DNA of 7,976 nt, taken from positions 1-7,976 of the forward strand of contig DMSR01000421.1 of NCBI GenBank assembly GCA_003457145.1, given 5' to 3'. Below, piece after piece: positions 1 through 6,191 of the stretch. The notes beneath the pieces were generated by a model, which was not told where the DNA came from, made no database searches, and saw nothing but the letters and a program-made list of their open reading frames with translations. This DNA comes from Bacillus sp. (in: firmicutes). Lineage in GTDB: Bacteria; Bacillota; Bacilli; Bacillales; Cytobacillaceae. Each line of letters opens with the position of its first letter. Position 1 is the stretch's first letter. A program made the position numbers and the translations under genes.

Positions 1-93
1 TAAGAACAAGACCCAGCTTAGGAGTGCACCTACTGCCATACCCGAAAAGAAACGCTGCCATTCAGGGCGACGGTAATATGGGGGGATTCGCAT
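1..93 (-). CDS. ytrI: YtrI, sporulation membrane protein (N-terminal 31 residues, cut by window edge)
   Basis: This is the start of a minus-strand gene. ATG lies at 93-91 and the frame is open to the left edge. The visible residues begin MRIPPYYRRPEWQRFF and continue into a hydrophobic stretch (about residues 17-31) that looks like an N-terminal membrane anchor, which fits the basic-then-hydrophobic start of Bacillus YtrI. The start lies one base beyond the ytrH stop (TAA, 97-95), and an AGGAG ribosome binding site sits inside the ytrH 3' end (forward 104-108), so the two genes are co-transcribed and probably translationally coupled. In B. subtilis ytrHI is a sigma-E-controlled operon needed for efficient sporulation; the biochemical role is unknown. 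The call rests on the N-terminal sequence plus its place after ytrH; the rest of the protein cannot be seen. Confidence 0.85.
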   Translation of the reverse strand, partial: MRIPPYYRRPEWQRFFSGMAVGALLSWVLFL

Positions 94-94
94 C

Positions 95-424
95 TTAGAC
101 GTGCTCCTGTGTAAGCCAATTAATGATAAGTGCTCCGGTCTGTGCTCCGCCCATCGCTGTAAGTATCAATAGAAATTGCTTGAAGATATCCTTCGTTTCT
201 CCATTTAATAATCCCCGTTCAAAGCTGTATACCGTATCAAATGTTCCGCCAATAGCAGCAATGATGGCCCAGATCCTTATGGAGTTTGAGTAGCGGGCAA
301 TTTCTGTCAATAGCGGCTGCCCAGTAAAAAAAGAAGCAAGTCCCCCGATGAGCGAGCCGCCAAGCAAGACGCCAAGCGCTATAAAATAGCTTTCAAACAA
401 ATGGGCAAAAAATGGCTGATTCAT
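95..424 (-). CDS. ytrH: YtrH, sporulation integral membrane protein
   Basis: This encodes a 109-residue hydrophobic protein with about three membrane segments: near residues 12-33 (SYFIALGVLLGGSLIGGLAS), 48-63 (IWAIIAAIGGTFDTVYSF) and 86-106 (FLLILTAMGGAQTGALIINW). The internal motifs AAIGGTFDTVYSFERG and MGGAQTG, and the ending WLTQEHV, are what I know from Bacillus YtrH, which is about the same length. I start at ATG 424 because AAAGGGTGG lies 5 bases upstream; a GTG three codons earlier lies inside that ribosome binding site and is unlikely. It is the first gene of a ytrH-ytrI operon, divergent from dnaE. In B. subtilis this operon is expressed in the mother cell under sigma-E, and a matching promoter is visible upstream. 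The molecular function is not known. Confidence 0.92.
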   Translation of the reverse strand: MNQPFFAHLFESYFIALGVLLGGSLIGGLASFFTGQPLLTEIARYSNSIRIWAIIAAIGGTFDTVYSFERGLLNGETKDIFKQFLLILTAMGGAQTGALIINWLTQEHV

Positions 425-466
425 AGAAACCACCCTTTAAAAAAATTCTATTTTTCCTCGTATTTC

Positions 467-494
467 ATCATATGGACAATCTTCAATTAATATG
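467..494 (-). promoter_or_regulatory. Sigma-E promoter for ytrH-ytrI
   Basis: On the minus strand a -35 element CATATT (forward 489-494) is followed after exactly 14 bases by a -10 element CATATGAT (forward 467-474). The sigma-E consensus of Bacillus is roughly KMATATT, 14-15 bases, CATACAAT; here the -35 matches well and the -10 matches at 6 of 8. The expected transcript start near 460 leaves a leader of about 36 bases before the ytrH ATG. The downstream genes are known sigma-E targets in B. subtilis, which supports the reading. No experimental start site is visible from sequence. Confidence 0.65.
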
Positions 495-547
495 TTTAAA
501 GTTGTTTAATAGATGAGAACATATTTTCTTTTTTGTTGATAAAAGCC

Positions 548-553
548 TATAAT
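548..553 (+). promoter_or_regulatory. Sigma-A -10 element for dnaE
   Basis: A perfect TATAAT lies 33 bases before the dnaE ATG and would start transcription near 560. The -35 region at the proper distance (about 524-530, T-rich) is a poor match to TTGACA. A TTGATA at 536-541 is too close to the -10 to serve. There is no TGN extension. This is therefore a weak or activator-independent low-level promoter, which is compatible with a polymerase needed in few copies. It lies back to back with the ytrH sigma-E promoter in the same 162-base interval. Confidence 0.45.
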
Positions 554-586
554 AATAGGAGATGAACCTTTAAGGGTGTGAGAGAA

Positions 587-3500
587 ATGCCATTTATTCA
601 CCTTCATGTCTATAGTGCATACAGCCTGCTTTCGAGCACAGCTACAGTAGAGAAGCTCGTATACGATGCCAAGGCAAAAGGATTTTCCGCACTCGCGTTA
701 ACGGACCGGAATGTCATGTATGGTTCTGTAGCGTTTTATAAAGAATGCTTGAAAAAATCAATTAAACCTCTCCTTGGACTGACTGTTGACGTGATCAGCG
801 AAATTTCAGAAAATAGATCATTCCCGCTTGTTCTTCTGGCAAAAAACAATCATGGTTTCCAAAACCTAATGAAAATCTCTAGTGCTGTGCAAACAAAGTC
901 GCCAGAGGGGATTCCAGTGAAATGGCTTAAACATTATTCCGCAGGGTTATTTGCATTGACACCTGGGATTAATGGTGAAATAGAAAATTACTTAATGAAT
1001 GGCGAGATTGAAAAGGCAAATAAGTCTGTAGAGTTATATACCTCACTCTTTGGACATAGGAATTTCTATCTCTCCCTGCAGGACCAAGGGTTGCCTGAAC
1101 AGGGAAAGCTGAATCTGGAATTGGAGAAACTTGGAACGGTGACGAGTACAGGTCTTGTGGCCGGAAACTCTGTTAGTTATTTAAATAGAGAAGATTCTTT
1201 CGCACAGGAATGTCTTCTTGCCATCAAGAATGGCGATAAACTTCTGGAGGATGGACGCGAAAAATTGGGGAGCAATGAATTTTATTTAAAAACCGCAGCT
1301 GAAATGAGTGAACGGTTCTCAGAATTTCCTGAAGCGCTGGAGAATACGCTGGCAATTGCTGATTCATGCAACGTAATGCTAGACCTGGATTCAAGGCATC
1401 TTCCCAAATATCCGGCAGGGAATGGGCAGAATGCCGATGATCTACTGGAAAGTCTGTGCTTTAAGGGTTTAAAGGAGCGTTATCAAAATCCTTCTGCAGA
1501 ACATAAGGATAGACTCAAATATGAACTATCGATTATCAAAAACATGAAATTCAGCGATTATTTTTTAATCGTCTGGGACTTCATGAAGTATGCAAGTGAC
1601 AAGGGAATCTTAACAGGGCCTGGAAGGGGCTCGGCAGCCGGATCGATTGTTGCTTATGTTTTATTTATTACAGATGTGGACCCCATCGCCCACAAACTTC
1701 TGTTTGAAAGATTCCTGAATCCTGAGCGGATCTCAATGCCTGATATTGACATCGACTTTCCTGATAACAGGAGGGAAGAGGTTATCGAGTATGTCGCTTC
1801 GAAGTACGGTGAACTTCATGTTGCGCAGATTGTCACCTTCGGAACCCTGGCTGCAAAGGCTGCTGTCAGGGACGTAGGAAGAGCTTTCGGCCTGAACACA
1901 AAAGAGCTTGACCGTCTTTCCAGGCTGGTCCCATCGCGGCTTGGTATCACGCTTAAGGAAGCAATTGAAGAATCAGAAGGCCTTAGAAATTTTATTGAAG
2001 AATCAGACACTCATAAAAGGGTCCTCGAGACGGCGATTAAGCTAGAGGGTTTGCCCCGGCACACATCTACTCATGCAGCTGGCGTCGTCATCAGTGAACA
2101 GCCGCTGACAAATGTCGTGCCAATCCAGGCGGGACAGTCAAAAGTGTTTTTGACGCAATATTCAATGGATCATTTGGAAGAAATCGGCTTGCTGAAGATG
2201 GACTTTCTTGGATTGAGAAATTTAACTTTGATCGATACAATCGTATCTTCAATCTATCAAAAAACACGCATTAAAATCGATATTAAGCAAATACCCTTTG
2301 ATGATGAAAAGACGTTCAGCCTGCTAAGCAGAGGAGAAACCACCGGCATTTTCCAGCTTGAGTCCGAAGGGATGAGAAAGGTTCTAACAAAATTAGAGCC
2401 AACTCGTTTCGAGGATATAGTAGCGGTCAATGCACTGTATCGGCCGGGGCCAATGGAGAATATTCCGCTGTTCATCGACCGAAAACATGGCCGACAGCCA
2501 ATTGACTATTACCATAAGGATCTTGAGGATATTCTTGGGAATACATACGGCGTAATAGTTTACCAGGAGCAAATCATGCAGATTGCTTCAAAGATGGCTG
2601 GATTTTCACTCGGAGAGGCCGATTTGCTCCGCCGGGCGGTCGGAAAGAAAAAGAAGGAAGTCTTATCGCAGGAACGCGACCATTTTGTGAACGGGGCGTT
2701 GAGAAAAGGATATGACACGCAGACAGCGAATATTATCTATGACCTGATTGTCAGATTCGCGAATTATGGTTTTAATCGCAGCCATGCGGTTGCTTACAGC
2801 ATGATTGCCTACCAGCTGGCGTTTTTGAAGGCGAACTATCCGCTGTATTTCATGGCTGCCCTGCTTACCTCAGCAATTGGGAATGATACGAAAATTGCTC
2901 AGTATGCAAGAGAATTGCAGCAAATGGGAATCAAGCTCCTGCCGCCCTCGATAAACAAGAGCGCATTCAGCTTCCAGCCAGAGGGCGGGGCAGTAAGATA
3001 CAGCCTGGCAGGAATTAAGGGAGCCGGCCTATCTTCTTTAAGGGAGATTTTCCAGGCGAGAAGGAGCCAGCCGTTTAAGGATATATTCGATTTTTGCATT
3101 AGGGTTCCCCAAAAAACCGCAACTAGAAAAGTGCTAGAAGCATTGGTGCATTCGGGTGCATTTGATGAATTCGGGCAAGACCGTGCAATCCTTCTTGCTA
3201 CGATTGATGTAGCGGTTGAACATGCACAACTTGTTGCACCAGATGATACCGGGCAGATCGATATGTTTTCTGAAGCGGAGTTCTCGCTAAAACCCAAATA
3301 TACCGAAGTCGATCCGATGAGAATTGAAGATAAGCTTGCGCTGGAAAAAGAGGTGCTTGGTGTCTATTTATCAACGCATCCAGTTTCCATATACGAAAAG
3401 GAATTCATGGCGGCCGGTGTTAAACCAATTGGATCGAAACCTGAAGGCAGGAAAGTGAGACTCGGTGTCTATATCACCGAACAAAAGAAAATACGGACCA

Positions 3501-3949
3501 AAAAGGGGGAGGCAATGGCCTTCCTAACTCTGAGTGATGCAAGCGGGGAAACAGAGGCAGTGGTATTCCCGGCCGTTTTTAAACAATACGGTCAATCCTT
3601 AATACAGGGGAAAATGGCATTATTGGAAGGGAAGTTTGATCAAAGGGATGGCAAAAGCCAGTTTGTCGTCCAAACTGTCCTCGAGCTTGAGAAAGAAGCT
3701 GAAAAAGCGAAGGCAAAAAAGCCTGTTTTATATTTGAGAATTGAAAAAGAATCGGACTCTTCCGGTCAAATGAATATATTAAAAGCGTTATTGAAAAAAA
3801 ATAAAGGAAATGTACCCGTAATAGTATATGATGCAGCAACTGAGAAATCGATTCTTTTACCCAATGAATACATGGTAAAAACGTCGGAAACTACAATAGA
3901 TGAATTGAAGAAAGTATTGGGTGAAAATAATGTAGTCCTAAAAAATTAG
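587..3949 (+). CDS. dnaE: DNA polymerase III alpha subunit, DnaE type
   Basis: This 1120-residue family C polymerase makes DNA at the replication fork; in Bacillus, DnaE extends RNA primers before handing over to PolC. Domains: PHP (about 1-210), palm with GPGRGSAAGS (344-353) and PDIDIDF carrying the catalytic aspartates D386 and D388, third catalytic aspartate D539 in MDFLGL, fingers with YGFNRSHAVAY, helix-hairpin-helix (YSLAGIKGAG, 805-814), a sliding-clamp motif QIDMF (890-894), and a C-terminal OB fold (from about 957, VRLGVYI). The PHP domain looks inactive: HLHVYS has Y9 where active forms have histidine, and TDRN has R41 where TDH is usual, so it should not proofread. It lacks the PolC-type inserted exonuclease. 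I start at ATG 587, 8 bases after AAGGGTG; an in-frame GTG at 578 overlaps that site. Length and architecture fit B. subtilis DnaE (about 1115 residues). Confidence 0.97.
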   Translation: MPFIHLHVYSAYSLLSSTATVEKLVYDAKAKGFSALALTDRNVMYGSVAFYKECLKKSIKPLLGLTVDVISEISENRSFPLVLLAKNNHGFQNLMKISSAVQTKSPEGIPVKWLKHYSAGLFALTPGINGEIENYLMNGEIEKANKSVELYTSLFGHRNFYLSLQDQGLPEQGKLNLELEKLGTVTSTGLVAGNSVSYLNREDSFAQECLLAIKNGDKLLEDGREKLGSNEFYLKTAAEMSERFSEFPEALENTLAIADSCNVMLDLDSRHLPKYPAGNGQNADDLLESLCFKGLKERYQNPSAEHKDRLKYELSIIKNMKFSDYFLIVWDFMKYASDKGILTGPGRGSAAGSIVAYVLFITDVDPIAHKLLFERFLNPERISMPDIDIDFPDNRREEVIEYVASKYGELHVAQIVTFGTLAAKAAVRDVGRAFGLNTKELDRLSRLVPSRLGITLKEAIEESEGLRNFIEESDTHKRVLETAIKLEGLPRHTSTHAAGVVISEQPLTNVVPIQAGQSKVFLTQYSMDHLEEIGLLKMDFLGLRNLTLIDTIVSSIYQKTRIKIDIKQIPFDDEKTFSLLSRGETTGIFQLESEGMRKVLTKLEPTRFEDIVAVNALYRPGPMENIPLFIDRKHGRQPIDYYHKDLEDILGNTYGVIVYQEQIMQIASKMAGFSLGEADLLRRAVGKKKKEVLSQERDHFVNGALRKGYDTQTANIIYDLIVRFANYGFNRSHAVAYSMIAYQLAFLKANYPLYFMAALLTSAIGNDTKIAQYARELQQMGIKLLPPSINKSAFSFQPEGGAVRYSLAGIKGAGLSSLREIFQARRSQPFKDIFDFCIRVPQKTATRKVLEALVHSGAFDEFGQDRAILLATIDVAVEHAQLVAPDDTGQIDMFSEAEFSLKPKYTEVDPMRIEDKLALEKEVLGVYLSTHPVSIYEKEFMAAGVKPIGSKPEGRKVRLGVYITEQKKIRTKKGEAMAFLTLSDASGETEAVVFPAVFKQYGQSLIQGKMALLEGKFDQRDGKSQFVVQTVLELEKEAEKAKAKKPVLYLRIEKESDSSGQMNILKALLKKNKGNVPVIVYDAATEKSILLPNEYMVKTSETTIDELKKVLGENNVVLKN

Positions 3950-3952
3950 TCC

Positions 3953-3980
3953 TTTACAAGTGTAATAAATGTGTTATATT
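3953..3980 (+). promoter_or_regulatory. Sigma-A promoter for the malic enzyme transcript
   Basis: TTTACA (3953-3958) and TATATT (3975-3980) are separated by 16 bases, and TGT at 3972-3974 supplies an extended -10. Both boxes match the sigma-A consensus at 5 of 6. The -35 begins three bases after the dnaE stop codon, and no dnaE terminator precedes it, so some dnaE read-through is possible. The predicted transcript start near 3987 gives a leader of about 244 bases. A FadR-type palindrome lies at roughly +8 to +20 of this transcript. Confidence 0.7.
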
Positions 3981-3986
3981 GGAAAA

Positions 3987-4230
3987 GGATATGTGTGGTC
4001 AGACCACTGAAGAAGGCAACTTTTTTAAAAGGCTGATTTCGCATTGATTGTTACTATTCGTACCATCATTGCATCCGCATTCTTATAGGCATCAGGGCTC
4101 TTTTCGATGAGCCTTCTGAACCGTAAGTGCAGAAAAACTCGTAAAAATCAAGATGCCGACTTTTACTTTTGGGTGAGAAAACGACAAAATTTACGAAAAG
4201 AGCCTTTAAAAACTAAGGAGTGAACCTAAG
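3987..4230 (+). promoter_or_regulatory. Long, structured 5' leader of the malic enzyme mRNA
   Basis: The predicted leader is about 240 bases, long for a metabolic gene. GGCTCTTTTCG (4096-4106) is perfectly complementary to CGAAAAGAGCC (4194-4204), which ends ten bases before the AAGGAG ribosome binding site (4215-4220). The first arm can instead form a local hairpin, 4094-4100 with 4109-4115 (seven pairs, one G-U). The second arm's AGCCTTT (4201-4207) can also pair with AAAGGCT (4028-4034). These pairings exclude each other, as in a switch or attenuator. GTAAAA (4141-4146) with TTTTAC (4161-4166) may form a further hairpin. No U-run terminator is seen. A 38-codon basic frame opens at ATG 4107 and stops at 4221-4223, directly after the Shine-Dalgarno. 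I do not recognise a known riboswitch class. Confidence 0.42.
3995..4007 (+). promoter_or_regulatory. FadR/GntR-type operator just downstream of the malic enzyme promoter
   Basis: GTGGTC-A-GACCAC is a perfect 13-base inverted repeat containing TGGTC-N-GACCA, the core recognised by E. coli FadR and close to the general TGGTN3ACCA pattern of FadR-family (FCD) regulators. Its centre is about 14 bases downstream of the predicted transcript start, a position suited to repression by blocking polymerase. A near copy lies ahead of accD (12 of 15 bases identical over the aligned 15-mers), and a FadR-like regulator is encoded between the two sites. Binding by that regulator is inferred. Confidence 0.6.
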
Positions 4231-5469
4231 TTGACTTTACGTGAAGAAGCTTTACACATGCATCGAGTAAATAAAGGGAAGTTAGAATCAAAATCAAAAG
4301 TGCCTGTAAGGAATGCCAGGGATTTGAGCCTTGCTTATTCGCCAGGCGTGGCAGAGCCTTGCAAGGAAATATATGATAAGCCCGAGACAGTCTACGATTA
4401 TACGATGAAAGGCAATATGGTTGCGGTTGTGTCTGATGGAACAGCTGTACTGGGGCTTGGAAATATTGGGCCAGAAGCCGCATTGCCTGTTATGGAAGGA
4501 AAAGCAGTCCTTTTTAAGAGTTTCGCAGGAGTCGATGCTTTTCCAATCTGCCTAAACACCACTGATATTGATAAGATCGTCGAAACAGTCAAGCTGCTTG
4601 AACCTACCTTCGGCGGTGTGAATCTTGAGGATATCGCTGCTCCAAACTGTTTTGCGATTGAAGAGCGCTTGAAAAAAGAGACAAATATCCCCGTATTCCA
4701 TGATGATCAGCATGGGACGGCAATTGTTACCGTGGCAGGGCTTGTTAATGCTCTGAAGATCAGCGGGAAGAAGATGAATGAAATCAAAGTGGTAGCAAAC
4801 GGAGCGGGTGCTGCGGGAATTGCCATCATTAAACTGCTGTATTCCTATGGTGTTAGAGACATCATCATGTGCGATACAAAAGGTGCAATCTACGAAGGCC
4901 GTCCTGTCGGTATGAATGCAATCAAAGAGGAAGTTGCCAAGTTTACCAACAGGGATAATGTTAAGGGTTCGCTCGCCGAGGCAATCAAGGGTGCTGATGT
5001 TTTTATTGGAGTTTCAGTTGCCGGTGCACTTACAGCAGAGATGATACAAACTATGAATAGCGATCCGGTTATTTTTGCAATGGCAAACCCTGTCCCGGAA
5101 ATCATGCCGGATGAAGCGAAAGCAGCAGGAGCGTTGGTCATTGGAACAGGGCGTTCCGATTTTCCGAACCAGGTTAATAACGTTCTTGCATTTCCAGGGA
5201 TTTTCCGTGGTGCACTTGATGCCAGGGCTACCCATATCAATGAAAAAATGAAAGTTGCCGCAGTAAATGCAATCGCGGGCTTGATCACTGAAAACGAGCT
5301 TTCAAGCGACTATGTCATTCCTGGACCATTCGATCCCCGGGTAGCACCGGAAGTTGCAGCTGCAGTTGCAAAAGCGGCAATGGAAACGGGAGTAGCCCGA
5401 ATCAAAGTTGACCCTGAAGAAATAAAAGACCGGACAAGGCGCCTTGCAACCATTGGAAAGGGTGAGTGA
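4231..5469 (+). CDS. ytsJ: NADP-dependent malic enzyme (malate to pyruvate, CO2 and NADPH)
   Basis: This 412-residue cytoplasmic enzyme of the short bacterial malic enzyme type oxidatively decarboxylates malate. Visible residues: the N-terminal malic domain with Y36 in SLAYSPGVAEPC, K91 in MEGKAVLFK (the usual Tyr/Lys acid-base pair), and metal ligands E133 and D134 in NLEDI and D159 in FHDDQHGTA. The Rossmann half has GAGAAG (191-196) and CDTKG at the end of the second strand (D215). The sequence is very close to B. subtilis YtsJ, the main NADP-preferring malic enzyme there, and the locus (after dnaE, before accD) is the same. The start is TTG 4231 (MTLREEALHMH), ten bases after AAGGAG; the N-terminus matches YtsJ. 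The FadR-like regulator gene follows after seven bases, so the two share a transcript. NADPH supply links it functionally to the acetyl-CoA carboxylase genes downstream. Confidence 0.96.
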   Translation: MTLREEALHMHRVNKGKLESKSKVPVRNARDLSLAYSPGVAEPCKEIYDKPETVYDYTMKGNMVAVVSDGTAVLGLGNIGPEAALPVMEGKAVLFKSFAGVDAFPICLNTTDIDKIVETVKLLEPTFGGVNLEDIAAPNCFAIEERLKKETNIPVFHDDQHGTAIVTVAGLVNALKISGKKMNEIKVVANGAGAAGIAIIKLLYSYGVRDIIMCDTKGAIYEGRPVGMNAIKEEVAKFTNRDNVKGSLAEAIKGADVFIGVSVAGALTAEMIQTMNSDPVIFAMANPVPEIMPDEAKAAGALVIGTGRSDFPNQVNNVLAFPGIFRGALDARATHINEKMKVAAVNAIAGLITENELSSDYVIPGPFDPRVAPEVAAAVAKAAMETGVARIKVDPEEIKDRTRRLATIGKGE

Positions 5470-5476
5470 ACGCCTA

Positions 5477-6100
5477 GTGTCGCAACCTGAAAAACATACG
5501 AAGGTCTATGTGGGAATAGTCAGGCAGCTAAGGGAAATGATTGAGAAGGATGGCCTAAAGACTGGAGATAAAATACCTTCAGAGCGTGAACTTTCAGAGC
5601 GCCTTAATGCAGGGCGCTCTTCTGTTCGGGAGGCGCTTCGGGCACTTGAGCTTCTTGGATTAATTGAAACAAGAAGAGGAGAAGGAACATTCATTAGGGA
5701 TTTTCGCGGAAATCAGCTTGTCCAGTTATTAAGCACCTTTATTTTGCAGGACGAAAAAGCCAAGTATGACGTTGTCGAAACCAAATTCATGATAGAGATT
5801 GACTGTTTATACCTAGCGGCAGGTAAATGCCAAAAAGAGAAAGTTGAAAGACTAAAAGTCTGGATAGATGAACATAATTTTGAGGATGAGGAGTTCTTCA
5901 AAAAAGTTGCTGATCTAGCTGACAACCACCTCTTTTACCGCATCTGGAATATTTTAAATGATTATTATAATTCGTTGCAGCTGAAAGTATCACCGGCAGC
6001 AAAGGATGATTATCATAGGCTGGCAGACGCGCTGGCAAGCAAACAAGAGGAACTGATTCTTGAAATGTATCGGAAGCTGCGGAAAATGTCGATGAGTTGA
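5477..6100 (+). CDS. FadR/GntR-family transcriptional regulator, candidate regulator of ytsJ and accDA
   Basis: This 207-residue DNA-binding protein has a GntR winged helix at about 9-73 (PSERELSERL, GRSSVREALRALELLGL, TRRGEGTFI). R37, R47 and R51 fall at the spacing of E. coli FadR R35, R45 and R49, which contact TGGT half-sites. The C-terminal part (about 80-207) is helical and resembles a FCD effector domain. The motif normally FH...N reads EEFFKKVADLADNHLF, so the usual metal-binding histidine is F141, and the last conserved histidine is also absent near 201; H180 remains. The ligand is unknown; an acyl-CoA is an attractive guess only. The start is uncertain: GTG 5477 leaves a seven-base gap after ytsJ with GGAAAGGGTGAG upstream, while GTG 5462 would overlap the ytsJ stop but lacks room for a ribosome binding site. 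As I recall the B. subtilis locus, no such gene lies there. Confidence 0.87.
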   Translation: MSQPEKHTKVYVGIVRQLREMIEKDGLKTGDKIPSERELSERLNAGRSSVREALRALELLGLIETRRGEGTFIRDFRGNQLVQLLSTFILQDEKAKYDVVETKFMIEIDCLYLAAGKCQKEKVERLKVWIDEHNFEDEEFFKKVADLADNHLFYRIWNILNDYYNSLQLKVSPAAKDDYHRLADALASKQEELILEMYRKLRKMSMS

Positions 6101-6109
6101 CGACATCAA

Positions 6110-6139
6110 CTAACATCTTTTGTTCTCTCGATGTAATAT
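6110..6139 (+). promoter_or_regulatory. Possible weak sigma-A promoter downstream of the regulator gene
   Basis: CTAACA (6110-6115, 4 of 6) and TAATAT (6134-6139) are 18 bases apart, beginning nine bases after the regulator stop. An overlapping TATAGT (6137-6142) matches the -10 better but has no -35. Transcription would start near 6147, upstream of the operator-like palindrome at 6196-6210 and of a terminator-like hairpin, and would give accD a leader of about 230 bases. The match is weak; accD could equally be read from the ytsJ promoter or from the extended -10 nearer the gene. Confidence 0.3.
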
Positions 6140-6191
6140 AGTAGAGGACATGCTTAGATACTTAGAAGACTTGAGTTCTTTCTTTTTAAAC

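Noticed and set aside
422..433. GTG start for ytrH three codons upstream of ATG 424
   Set aside because: It lies inside the AAAGGGTGG ribosome binding site that serves the ATG.
578..586. GTG start for dnaE at 578
   Set aside because: It overlaps the AAGGGTG site; ATG 587 has proper spacing and gives the N-terminus typical of DnaE (MPFIHLHV compared with MSFVHLQV).
2899..3297. 132-codon open frame on the minus strand inside dnaE
   Set aside because: It lies wholly within the conserved dnaE coding frame, has no ribosome binding site or recognisable motif, and reads as a low-complexity serine/alanine-rich shadow.
3991..4110. Other tiny frames in the ytsJ leader: ATG 3991 (18 codons), TTG 4044 (14 codons, Ile-rich), TTG 4048 (20 codons)
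   Set aside because: ATG 3991 would lie only about four bases from the predicted transcript start with no usable ribosome binding site, and the TTG frames have spacings of 11 bases or more to any purine run. Frames of this length are expected by chance.
4009..4230. T-box or other named riboswitch in the ytsJ leader
   Set aside because: No conserved T-box core (AA..TGGGTGG.ACC) and no terminator/antiterminator with a U-run; I could not match it to any class I know.
4890..5288. 132-codon open frame on the minus strand inside the malic enzyme gene
   Set aside because: Antisense shadow of a highly conserved gene, with no promoter, ribosome binding site or family resemblance.
5444..5476. Earlier TTG or GTG starts (5444, 5453, 5462) for the regulator
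   Set aside because: They lie inside the ytsJ coding end without a spaced ribosome binding site; the winged helix already begins a few residues after GTG 5477. GTG 5462 remains possible.
6153..6176. FapR-like box ahead of accD (CTTAGATACTTAGAAG region)
   Set aside because: It resembles TTAGTACCTAG only if bases are inserted or removed, and lacks the matching second half.
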